A DNA stretch of 64,000 bases, taken from NCBI GenBank assembly GCA_900073065.1, contig FJOG01000002.1, positions 1,058,652 to 1,122,651 on the forward strand. Direction: 5' to 3'. Made by a program: the position numbers and the translations under genes. Of this stretch, positions 1 through 10,432 are shown piece after piece. The stretch is from Phialocephala subalpina (Eukaryota; Ascomycota; Leotiomycetes; Helotiales; Mollisiaceae). The notes below the pieces were generated by a model. It saw nothing but the letters and a program-made list of their open reading frames with translations. It was not told the DNA's origin and did not search any database. Positions within the stretch are counted from its first letter, which is position 1; each line of letters starts with the position of its first letter.

Positions 1-520
1 GCTGGCAACATTCAGATACCGATTACAAGCTCTTACTCCAGCAATCTTGCTAGATGCGTTCTTTCAGTCTCATGCGGTATATTCTCCTTCATGCATTTGC
101 TGTTCTCTTGGGACCAACGACCTTGAATTTGCTCTTCTGGTATGGTGTGAGGCCTTCTGCATGAAGATACCAGCTTATTATTGGCCATTCTATTGAGTTC
201 CCTAATCCATTTAGCATTTTCCCCCAAAATCTGCCTCGTTTTTCATGGCGTTTGTGGCTGATCCGACCCCGGTCAAACAGTTGACAAGGCTGAAGAGGGC
301 CTCAACTAGCGCCAACCTGTCATTTATCTACCCCACCAAAGCCGTCTTTCCAATCTCCTTCTCTATACATCGCCGCCGCGTGCGATTGAGAAAGAGGCTC
401 ACGCCTGCTTTCTCTCCCCGAAGTCCGCACAGCTTTTGTGGGACTTCGTTCGAATCCAACACGAGCGGAGCGTTATCTCCGCATAACAACACATTTCGCA
501 TCATTATGATCGGCAACTAG

Positions 521-1951
521 GTCACAATAACGACTTCACCTACCAACCTGCACTCGAACTCAGTCAAAGTGAACTAGACGACTATCGCATATGGTACCCC
601 CAAGCCGATAATCTGTTCACTTACTACAATGGAGAGCCTTGCTCGGTATCTGGCGACGACGGCGTCCCAGAGACGGCCGGTGCCTCTCCACATCCTCTCT
701 CAGCACATGACACCATTGTCCAAGATCCAGATGTCACGTCAAACACGTCAACAGTATCCCGCTACACGTTGGTCTTTTCAACTCCTGCCGTTGCAACCGG
801 CAACGCGAACCCTTCGATGCCAAGTCTCACACTTTCAAGATCTCAGAGCCAAAGTACTGCAGCATATGCCTCGCCTGTAGATAGAGAAGGTGGTGACGAG
901 GAGCTTGCTGAATTTGCACCTGCCAAACCCGAGTTCGGATGTCCTCATTGCCCAGAGAAGAAAGTTTCCCGGGCATTGCTCAAGTACGTTTCAACCTGTG
1001 TTATCAACCTCTGACATACAATATGCTAACCAAATTGTCTAGCAAACACATCAAAACTCATACTCAACCATACAGGTGCAATTGCGGCGTTGGAAAAGCA
1101 ACACAACGGGATCTCGATCGTCATCAAGATAGACACGGGAAGATTCGTCGATACTTCTGTCCTGTATCTGGCTGCGCCTGGGACATCCACGGCGTCCAAG
1201 GCGGCTTCTCGAGACGATTGGACAACGCAAAGAGACATCTCAAGTCACACAACAACAGCCACACATTGTCTGTGCTGCGAGAGGATAATCAAGGAAGACT
1301 GTGGAGAGTGTAAGTATGGTCAGTGAGGTCGCTTATTTATGAAAGATGTTTAGAAGATTAGAAACGATGAATATTCTCTTTGCCCTTGCTCTTCCAATAC
1401 CGGTAGATCGAGGTCCTCAATACCATCTGCCCGAGTCAATCCATGCGATACTTCGAACGTATTCCGATTTGGACATCACGCTAGTCCCAGAAGGCTGGAC
1501 TTCGAAAATTAATCGCCAGACCTGGACCTTCTGCAAGATCGCCTCCGACTTTTACGATCTCTCTACACTCGAGACATTGAAAAGCAGACTATTTTCCTGT
1601 CTTGCGGATCAAAAAATGCCCTCAATTTTAGGTCCTAACTTCTGGAGGTCAACGGCCATTTATCACACCCACATTCTCAAATTAACGTTGTTCGAATTAG
1701 AGTTACGAGAGAATTACCTGATGAACACTCAGGAATTTTCTCGAAGCTGCGAGCAACAGAACAAGATCGTTAGGAGAGTGGGACTTCACGGATGGCATCG
1801 TACGTCAATTCCAATACGTCAAGAACCGCATGTCAACTACCAAAGGCACCGACATGGAGAAACATATTCTATTTCATCTTCGTCCAAGCAGCGGACTCGA
1901 CACGCAGGTTCGTATGACCTGAGATACCAAAGAGACATGGAAGATATCTGA
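521..1951 (+). CDS. C2H2 zinc-finger protein (start and end unresolved)
   Basis: Three exons can be followed: about 521-983, 1043-1309 and 1354 to about 1951. Introns are 984-1042 (GTACGT..CTAG, branch-like GCTAAC) and 1310-1353 (GTAAGT..TTTAG). Splicing across the first intron completes a finger with pattern C-x2-C-x12-H-x3-H. A degenerate second finger (CNC..H..H) and a third (C-x4-C, long loop, ending KRHLKSH) follow. Such clusters bind DNA or RNA in the nucleus. The region before the fingers is acidic and Ser/Thr-rich. The frame is open back to a stop at 484-486 but has no ATG before 814, so a first exon probably lies upstream, perhaps spliced into the CTAG at 517-520. The last exon after the fingers resembles nothing I know and may end elsewhere. 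Transposon-like repeats begin 180 bp downstream. Confidence 0.6.
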
Positions 1952-2126
1952 GTCCTGGGTAAGACGATAAACTGCCCACTGCGGTGCCGCCGCGTGTTTG
2001 AGAAATTGGAGTCCAGTTTGGCAGACTTCTTGTCCGTCTATCGCCTGAACCCAGCAACAGGATATGCCAAATATGCGTGCACGACACGCAAAGGACCTGG
2101 CAGGTACAGCTACCTAGGCGTTCTCA

Positions 2127-2505
2127 TATCCTCCTGCGCAAAGGAAGGTGGAGAATTGTAGGGCTGATTAGCAACAAGGGGGTGTCTGCTAATTGGACAA
2201 TACGGAGGTACAGCGGTTAAGTATTCAACATCCGCTAGTAGGCGGCACCCTAGGTGTCAACAACACTTATCCTAACGAGTAACACTATAGTATGCTTCCA
2301 CACGCGTTCTGTTGTAGTGTTATTCGTTTAGGATAAGTGTTGTTGATACCCAGAGTAGCCCCCCTACTAGCGGTTATTGAATACTTAACCGCTGTACCTC
2401 CGTAAACGTGATCTCCACCAGAGAATCTTCGAGATTCCTACTCGCGCACCCCGCCTTGCCACTACAGAGCCGCAAAAAGTCTCCACCTTCCTTTGTGCAA
2501 GGATA
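2127..2505. repeat. Outer inverted repeat enclosing a MITE
   Basis: The arms at 2127-2154 and 2480-2505 are inverted copies. They share GCAAAGGAAGGTGGAGA-like sequence with one mismatch and a 2-nt length difference. They flank the perfect-ended MITE at 2201-2404 with about 50-75 bp of other DNA on each side. This looks like an older element of about 380 bp into which the inner one inserted, or a degenerate larger foldback. No target duplication is obvious. Confidence 0.5.
2201..2404. mobile_element. MITE, foldback type with TA ends
   Basis: This 204-bp near-palindrome begins TACGGAGGTACAGCGG and ends with the exact inverse. Pairing continues inward through GTTAAGTATTCAA, the CGCTAGTAGG block and the AACACTTATCCTAA block, leaving only a short loop near 2290. 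The outermost TA on each side fits a TA target duplication, the habit of Tc1/mariner and Fot1/pogo transposases. There is no coding capacity, so mobilisation would need a transposase in trans. It lies in the 3' flank of the zinc-finger gene. Confidence 0.75.
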
Positions 2506-2993
2506 GTATGTTCTGGGAAGAACCTTGGACGCTTGGTATCTCCTATTGTTGAGTTTAGACGGTACTTCTCAGCTCCCTACACGCACAAGGATGTCTGAGT
2601 TCTGTTCAGAGAGCTGATGTCTGCATCGGCCCTTGAACCGAATCTCAACCCTCCTTATCACGATTGGCCTCACAACTGAATATCCGAGCGTTGAGAAGGC
2701 ACATGATGCTGCTCTTCCGACAAAACTCCCGCTGCTTGGGAACATCACATTTCACCTGTTGCTGGAGGAGGAAAACTAGGGGTTCACTCGGTGGAGATGC
2801 TTGAGAACATTCTATGTTCTTGACATGCTTCAAGAGAACAATTTTTGCTATGTTTGTCGATGGAGTGTTGTGTGTTGCTATGAGAATTCTCGCTACTGTT
2901 TTAGCTCCTAGCACCCCGTTAGTGGCTCTGCGTTCGCGGTCATTACAGGCAAGTGGATGGCATTCATGCCAATCAATTGATAGCAGCCACAAT
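2505..2993. other. Intergenic, no gene seen
   Basis: Open frames here are short, occur on both strands and resemble no family I recognise. The sequence joins two transposon-derived repeat blocks and is probably non-coding or decayed DNA. Confidence 0.4.
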
Positions 2994-3338
2994 ATTGCCA
3001 AGCTGAGGTGAGATAGGTCTTGGCTGGAGGTGCAGGGCGGGTAGGAGTACAAGTTATCGCCGAGCTGAGGAGAGATGGGACTCGGCGCGAGTGAAGGTGC
3101 GAAGACGAATGTGATAAGTTGTTCCCAAGTCCAATCTCTCCTCAGCTTGGCGATAACTCATTATACTCGTGCTGCCAGAAAGTCTGTCCAACCCACTCGT
3201 AGATCTCGGGTTTTGAGAATTGCAGCGAATAAGCCATCCGACCACTCAGAACCCGAGATCTACGAGTGGGTTGGACAGACTTTCTGGCAGCACGAGTATA
3301 ATGAGTTATCGCCAAGCTGAGGAGAGATTGGACTTGGC
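2994..3338. repeat. Inverted-repeat element with four copies of a 30-bp motif
   Basis: Two arms of about 93 bp, 3125-3217 and 3244-3337, are inverted copies with only one or two differences, separated by about 26 bp. Their outer ends carry a motif reading TTATCGCCAAGCTGAGG then AGAGATTGGACTTGG. Further copies of that motif occur in direct orientation at 3055-3088 and, more diverged, at 2994-3024. Four copies, one inverted, suggest the terminal repeats of a non-autonomous DNA transposon and older relatives. Mirror-image open frames over the arms are an effect of the palindrome, not genes. Confidence 0.7.
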
Positions 3339-4300
3339 AAGGAGTGGTAGGGGAGATGGAAGCATGATTGTATTGAGATCTAGGCAAATTCTACTGCTGT
3401 ATCTACTTCTAGTACCTCGTTGGTGACTTCGCGTTCTCGGTCTTGCAATCATGAGCTCTCTTCTAACATTTCGTCGGTGGTTTAGCCAATCCAGACACAT
3501 TCACAATCACGTCTATGTGGCACCTCACGACCACCTACTATTGCTCAACCGCCTGCATGCCTTCAAGGGAGGCAGCATTTCGGCCCTGGCTCAAGCGATA
3601 CAACTATTCTGCACTGAAGAATGTCCGTTTCAAGGATCTTTATCAAATCATTTATCAAGAACATATACATTTACGGTTATACTTAGAGACAAAGATATTA
3701 AACTACTGCCTCTAATGAAGCGAAGGTTGAGAACATGTCCCTAGCAAGCTAGCACAACACTTCAATGTCCCAACCTACCCAGGACACTCAAAGCTCTCAA
3801 ATCCTACACAGCTGACTAATTGGTAGCTACAAATATCTCTTTGACCAATTCATGCTCTGCGACCTCGACTTTCCAAATTTGGACATTCTGGTCCTCACAT
3901 TGTTTGTTCACGTACAGGTTTGATTTGGGAAACAAACTCATCAGAACATCCATCACCCAACGCCAAGTCCGCCAAGAGCAACTGGAACAGACGTTCTGGG
4001 CACCAAGTTGTCTGTACGGCTTCACTTGCTGCCAAGATGGTTCCACTGCATGGTATACGGAACGGGACCGATGGCGTTCGGTACCGAATTTGATATTCTT
4101 GGCTTCAACAACATCCGACGAGGACATATGAGTCCTTCACCTTGCCTCCTGGGACAAGTAGATGATTCTATTGTGTTGATTTTGTTTCTTTTATCTTGGT
4201 ATCTATGTATGCCAGCGCTATGCCTTGCTTCCCAATATTCCCAACTCCGACTCCTTTCCCAAGCTAACCGGCTATTACAGATATATACACTTCTAGCTTA
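3339..4300. other. Intergenic, 3' flank of permease locus
   Basis: No gene is recognised. A 103-codon frame at 3820-4131 (+) is matched by an equally long frame on the other strand and has no family features. Part of the stretch is the downstream region of the permease, whose stop is at 4301. Confidence 0.35.
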
Positions 4301-6427
4301 TTAAGCTCTACTTCCTCTCCTTGATTCCTTTCGCTCATTCCCATGATCGATTGGACATCCACAAGGAGCCCGTTTCCTCATACCCTCATCCCCCTCTTCA
4401 GGTCTAGGACCCTGTCTCAACAACCCGTGATCCTCATCATCTTCATCCTCATCAACCGGTCGTCCATCATCACTCCCATAAGTCTCCTCAAATCTCATCA
4501 TCGGAAACCCTTCATCACTCATCTCCCTCTTATGCCCCCGCCTCTCTTCTCTTCCAGCTTTCAACCAGCTCTCACCCCCGAACAATCTCGGCTTAATCTT
4601 AGCCCACCAACACCAATACACCACCCCACTCCCCAGAATCCCCAACGCAGTGACCGGATACGCATAATAAGCAAACCTCCCATCTCCCCTCTCAGTCCTA
4701 GGTTTCACCCAAGGAAGAACGAGTAGGAGACAATTTGAAGCGGCGAAAATGATGGTGTATATCTTCTTTGCGCGGAAAGGAGATTGCCAGTTTTCTTCTG
4801 GATTACTCTGCAGGTACAGAAGGCCGAGGGAGATAGCGACGCTAATGACGGAAACGGGATACCCGCCAATGTCGACGAGGAAATTGTATATTTCCCCAGG
4901 AGGCGGGACGACGATTACGAGGACCGAAATCAGCCAGTGAAGGAACAGTCCAGGGGTAGGAGAGTCCCATTGATTCTTCTTCGCGAACCAGCTTGAGAAT
5001 GGAAGGAGGCCGTCTTTTCCCAGTTCTTGGTTGACGCGAGCTTGAGCGAAGGAGGTAGCGGCTATGTTTCCGAATGCGGAGATGATGATGAATATAGGAA
5101 GCACGTTTTCGCCAATCACTTCTCCGAAGATATTCTTGAAGAAATGGCCTGCGATCACGACACCTGAGGAGCGGAAATCGTCTTTCGATACGACGAGGAA
5201 ATAGGAGATGTTAGCGAGGATATACCCTAGACTGACGAGGGAGAGGGCAACTGGTGCAGCGAGTTTGAGTGTTGGGATCGGGTTCCGGACTTCAGAGAGG
5301 ACCTGGTTGGCTGTGCTGTAGCCTCTGAATGAGTAGAGGATTTTGAGGAGTGCAGTTGCGTAGTCATATGGTTGGGTGCTGGAGCCTGCGAAGAGGTTGG
5401 AGAAGTTCCGTTGGGCGGTTGAGAGGTGGTGGTCTGGTATTGCGTCTAAGGAGACGCCGCCGAGTCGTCGGCGGGTGAGGGGAGAGGTGGAAGAACCGAC
5501 GCGCATCAGTGCTCCTGCTTGTTGGGATCGGGTTCCGGACTTCAGAGAGGACCTGGTTGGCTGTGCTGTAGCCTCTGAATGAGTAGAGGATTTTGAGGAG
5601 TGCAGTTGCGTAGTCATATGGTTGGGTGCTGGAGCCTGCGAAGAGGTTGGAGAAGTTCCGTTGGGCGGTTGAGAGGTGGTGGTCTGGTATTGCGTCTAAG
5701 GAGACGCCGCCGAGTCGTCGGCGGGTGAGGGGAGAGGTGGAAGAACCGACGCGCATCAGTGCTCCTGCTCCAACATCCTCGGCTTCTTGAATATACGCTC
5801 AAGATAAACGCGCTCGCCTCCACTGCGGGGTATCGCAGTCCCCAGATCCAGATAAACAGCAAGACCACAAAACGAGATCAGTGACCCCACGACCCATAAT
5901 AATATGCTCGCGCCAACCGAGCCGACGGATTCGAAAATTGAAGAAGGTATGGAGTAGATTCCGACGCCGACAGTCTTCCCGAGGATAACGTTTATGGCTG
6001 AGAAGGTCCCGAGTTTGCCGCTTGAAGCCGACGGCATGAAATTAGGTGTGAGTGGAAGGAAATGATGTGTGTTTGAAGGAGAAACGAGCGTGGTGCTTGA
6101 GGAGACATCGTCGTCTGAATGGTTTCTTGATGCGTATGTTGACTCTTTCTTCGTGGGAGATGTTATCGAAAAGGTATGTGGTGTAGTGAGGTATGTTGAG
6201 CTCGAGTATGCGCCATATCTAGCCTGCTCTGTATTGACGTATAGGCCTTGAGGTCGATTTGGTGAACGATTTGAAGAGTCATCTTGTGTTGATGGCCGTC
6301 TTATCCGTCGAGGTGTAACGGGTGACCGACAGCCATCAATGAAGGTATTCCGTAAAGGCGACGCCACAGTTTCGATTGCTCCTCCGATGAACGACCTAGC
6401 AGACCTTGATTGGGAGAACCCCGTCAT
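4301..6427 (-). pseudogene. Broken amino-acid permease (MUP1/LAT-like, APC superfamily)
   Basis: Family members are 12-helix plasma-membrane transporters importing methionine or related amino acids. The 5' part (6427 to 5756) has a hydrophilic N-terminus, then the helix 1 signature GKTVGVGIYSIPSS and a helix 2-3 region ending SGGERVYLERIFKKP, then an in-frame stop. The 3' part resumes with FSNLFAGSS, a PYDYATALLKILYSFRGYSTAN block, LSEVRNPIPTLK, the remaining helices and an acidic cytosolic tail to the stop at 4301. Between the halves sits an exact 250-bp tandem duplication (5271-5520 and 5521-5770). Because 250 is not a multiple of 3 it shifts the frame. Even with one copy removed, about 70-80 residues (roughly two transmembrane helices after KKP) that the family normally has are absent. 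Either this is a true pseudogene or the assembly is wrong here. Confidence 0.8.
5271..5770. repeat. Exact tandem duplication, unit 250 bp
   Basis: 5271-5520 and 5521-5770 match base for base except possibly the final position (t versus c at the junction). The unit runs from GTTGGGATCGGG to GTGCTCCTGCT. It lies inside the permease locus and breaks its frame. Perfect identity with no spacer means it is very recent or an assembly artefact. Confidence 0.9.
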
Positions 6428-7849
6428 CGAGCCGTCTTGAGAATGATTGAGGCAATTAAATCTAGAAAAGAGATACGCTCATTGGCTGCGCGGAAAATAA
6501 AATTCGATGTGGCAGCCACCAGCCGCAATTCAACAGGCAACCCCTTAAAGAGTGAGCAGATTTCTGAAAGCACGCCTTCGAGAATGAGTGTGAATGGGCC
6601 AAGAAAGTGTGGGGGAATGCGTAGATATGAGAGAGTTCCTGAGGGATCCTGAAACTGGCGGACTCGTTATACAGGAGGTGGTGCCGATGCCAGAGACGAT
6701 CAACTACGCATAAGAAGGGAGCGCCCCCTCGGCTCTGAGATCCTGTCAATTCTTTCCCAAACAGAAGAAGGACGAACTTAGCCTCGACTAGCTATACCTA
6801 GCCCTTTCGTGTCATCTGCGTGCTCTAGCTTATACTTTGCGGTGACAGAAGTGACATGCCCTCCAGCTCGGTACCTGAAGGCGCCGCCAAGCTGAAACAT
6901 GACCGGGTCCGGAAGGTTGACATCCAGCGGATGCTGGGCAACAAGGACACTTGAGCCGCAGAGATACGATCAGATAAGAAGGAATAGCCTCTGCTGGGCA
7001 AGTTGTGGCTGTTGACAACGCTGCAGGCCAAGCTCTAACATGTCTTGTCGGAACGTGAAACGCGACCTGATAGAAAAAATAGGATAAGGGTTAGCGAAAA
7101 TGAAGACAGGGGGCTGATGCTGCTAAGCGACTGGCTATGAAGAGACAGAGGCACGTGCAGTCCCCGCAAAAACCCGGCCCACCGAACCCCTGACTCAAAA
7201 GCAGTTTTGCCCTATGAAGATCAATGCCAATGCTCGATGCGGTTTTGTAGAAAGAGGAGCCGATGGTATTGTTTGGAAGGCTTGGCAAGTGCCGTCACTC
7301 GAGTCAAGGGATCCATTGGCGTATCGACTTCTGCATGTTTCGAGATTTGTGATGGATCCTGAATGGAACAATCCGTGAAATCTAATCTTGTCTGATATTC
7401 GTCGACTGCGGGACTTAATTTAATTCCCGGAGTCGCTGCAGGTACGGAGACGAAATGAATGCTAGAAGGTAAAATGATGGCAGAAAGGTAAAGATAAAGT
7501 TGGCAAATGCTCGCTTGGGAGAGGATTTCTGTCTTCGAATTCATGGAGGATGGCGATGTACCCTGTCAGGTACTTCAAATTCGTCTCTTCTGAGAGGCAA
7601 GACTCGGCGGCTCGTAACGTGCGGCATTTCTGGGCACGTCGATCCAGTCCTCTGATACCATTCTAACAGGCTGTATAAATAAGTGCTGACCACCCATCTG
7701 GGACATCTTGGAAACGAAATGGTTTCCCGAGTGGGGCATTTGTGGAGGTTAGAGTACTGATCACCAACTTAGCTCCTATTTCCCCAATAGCAACTCGGTT
7801 TGATGTGGAATTTTGTTTGATCTTTGTACAGTCTAATTTTGAATTTTTT
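6428..7849. other. Permease 5' region and BTB-gene 3' region, no gene supported
   Basis: This 1.4-kb stretch upstream of the permease start should hold its promoter. The longest frame, 7221-7544 (-), is 107 codons with a hydrophobic N-terminal third. It resembles no family I know and I do not call it a gene. TATA-like TATAAATAA occurs near 7673-7681 (+) without an assignable gene. Confidence 0.35.
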
Positions 7850-9890
7850 CTACGCGTCTAATTTCAGCTTATCCAGCAGCTTATCGATCTTTCCTAGTAA
7901 CACCTGGTAATTGATGGCGTCAGCAGCAAATTCATCGCCCGCGACTTCTCCATCCAGTGTCTTGATATCGCCGTTGAGGAACGGATTTGAAGCTGGATCA
8001 AACTCTGTCGCTTGTTTCGCGCCGTTCGGTGGTGATTTCAAATCGATGGCCTCGTCAGCAGGGTCGGACATGGCTTGTGCGGCTTCGGCGTTGATTTCTC
8101 CATTTTCATCCATCAGATCTTCTAGCCCTGAGTCTTCGAAACGAAGACGGAAGCGCTCGGAGAGGTAGAATCGAATACTGCAAGTGGTTAGCATAGCTCA
8201 GATTGAACACTGTAATTCCTTACTCGTCGAGCAATTCGATACTGTCCGTCTCCTGTCGCTTTTGGATCTTCGAAGCACTCTCCTTGATCAGATCCTCGAA
8301 ATCCTCTTCGTCGATGTAGTCCTCTAGTCTATACGCCAGATACCGCGCACTAAACGTTTCTAGTCGTTGCACCTTCAGATCCCAAGCGGCTCTCATCACA
8401 TCGTAAACGTTGATTGGCTCAACCTCAACTTCTTGCTCTTGGCCAGCTTCGGGGTGCGTATGGTCTGCGATGGTCGCACTGCCCATTCCAATTGTGCTCA
8501 AAACCACCACCGCCTTCGTTTTCAATTTCTCGATGAAGAGCATATCAGCCACGTAGAGCACATCCAAAGCGAATTCAATTGGGATGTCCGTCTTCTCTGC
8601 ATACAAGAAACTGAGGACAATCTTCAACACTTCTGGTGAGCAGTCGACATTGACGATCTGAAGGTACTCTGTGACTTGAGCTTCTTGGAACTTTGATCCG
8701 AACATTGCTTGGAAGTATTCTGATCTCAGTAGCATCGCTCTATGGGCTGGAAAGAGGACCGATTTCCTTGGCTTCCTTGTCGCCGATGGAGATCTCGAAG
8801 ATGCTGATGGACCGATAGGTATGCCATTCAGTGGTCCCAACGTGGTCCGTACTTTTGGCGTGTCTTGTTCGGAGGTCGGTTCATCCAGATATTGTTCATC
8901 AGCTCGAAGTAAGACATCTGCGAAGATACGATTGTCCCGAGTCCACTTCACATTTTGTGCTTTGCTGCTGTCGACGTCGATTGTGTGCTTCAGAATATTG
9001 TTCTTAAACCACGCCTCGAGTTGGTCTCGTCCTCGAGCAACCTCATCCTGCTGCCGTTGCCGGGACAATCTTCTATCAGTCGATGATAATATGCTTTGCC
9101 ATAGTGAATCGATTTCCAGTTGTTTACTGATTTTGTCGAGCCCCTTGAAGACCGCCTCTTCGTCCACAGAACTATTGCTAGTCAACTCAATATCTGCCGG
9201 AACTCCTCCCAAGTATAAATATCTCAGAGCAATCTGAAATGCTTCTGCCGGTATAGTGCTCGATAGCGTTGTCGTCTCAGGTGCAGCGGCGAACTTTTTG
9301 GAGAAGTAGGGCGACCGTGCAGAAAGAATAAGTTTGTGTAAATCCCATTGTTCTGATGCAGTAGCTAGGCAGATATCCGAAGTCTTTGGTTCCTGCCGAG
9401 TGAGTAAAGAAGTGATGTGTGAAGCGAAAGGTTGAAGGGGATCGGTGCTTTTCGAGTAATCATATTCAAGTAGGAGCTTCCGTATTCGATTGTTCAGTGC
9501 ATTGTAGAGGCATCTTTCGCCTTGAAAGGTATCTCGCTCGCAAAGGGCACCAGCCTCCAGAAGAAGCTGTACGACTTCATAGTGGCCGCAGAGACTTGCC
9601 TGGGATATATTAGCATGCGTAAATTGAGATTGAGGTAGGTGGGGTGGAGTGAGGTGGCAGGGCCTTACTAGTATCAATGGAGTGTAATCGAATTTGTCCC
9701 TCGCATTGATGTTGATTCCGTTATCAATAGCTTCTTGACATCCTTTCAGATCTCCAATCCGACAAGAATGGCAGAGGTCGAAGAACTCGGGGCTGTCGTC
9801 GAGCGGGCTTTCGTCCTTTAAAACTCCATCTTGAATCTGTTGGTGTTCGTCCTTCAGTTGGACTTCAAGCTGGTCCTTGCGGAGTACCAT
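7850..9890 (-). CDS. Ankyrin-repeat and BTB/POZ protein (ABTB1-like)
   Basis: The model is complement(join(7850..8177,8224..9599,9669..9890)), 641 aa. Residues about 38-120 hold ankyrin repeats (DLCHSCRIGDLKGC, INARDKFDYTPLILA, SLCGHYEVVQLLLEAGA). Two BTB/POZ segments follow: one near SDICLATASEQWDLHKLIL and one after a linker (VLFPAHRAMLLRSEYFQAMF). This order is that of the ABTB1 family, whose BTB domains act as protein-binding or cullin-3 adaptor modules. The last exon begins IRFYLSERFRLRF, then an acidic tail. Intron 8178-8223 has a GCTAAC branch site and restores the frame at LLD-DIRF. Intron 9600-9668 is 69 nt without stops. The protein is probably cytosolic or nuclear. It is transcribed divergently from nimA, about 540 bp apart. 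Confidence 0.8.
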
Positions 9891-10432
9891 GTCTGTTCGC
9901 CAGCCACGGCTTTGTAAAGCCTGCAGATAATCTCGCCGTAGGTTTATGAATACCTGAGGAGGGGCGCGGTAGTCATTGACGTCGTAACCTTACCAGACGG
10001 AAAAATAATACCATAGTGTGGTTAGGAAGTTGTAATTTTGTCGATATTTGTTGCGTGGGCCGCGCCCTTGTCTTCGTCAGGAAACGTTCATTCATCATCT
10101 TTCTTATCGATTACGCTTCGCCACCCCGATACCGTTAAGTCCGAATATTGCAAGGTTGTCGAGTGGTGTGCCAAGGGATGAAAACTGGGGCTGCTCCCGA
10201 ACAGCTTTGGGTTGCGGCCTGTCCTGTTGCTAGGCGACGATCAAGCTCGCTGTAAACATCGCGACACACCAAAAGTTACTTGCGACAAAAGAAAGTTAGA
10301 AACAGCAACGACGAACACGACAACAATTTTACTAACACAGGACAAAGCCAGATACATTCGCTCATGGCCTTGGCTTTTTCAATCTTTTGCTAGCCAACAT
10401 ATATCAACGACCCGAACAACGGATCAGGAACC
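9891..10432. promoter_or_regulatory. Divergent promoter region between ABTB1-like gene and nimA
   Basis: These 542 bp separate two start codons pointing away from each other, so both genes must draw their promoters and leaders from here. Pyrimidine-rich stretches and AC-rich sequence (CAACGACGAACACGACAACA-like, about 10303-10324) precede the nimA ATG, as is common in fungal leaders. I see no TATA box I would assign. Confidence 0.5.

Noticed and set aside
3075..3387. Mirror-image frames on both strands with the same peptide
   Set aside because: Produced by the near-perfect palindrome at 3125-3337; no coding evidence.
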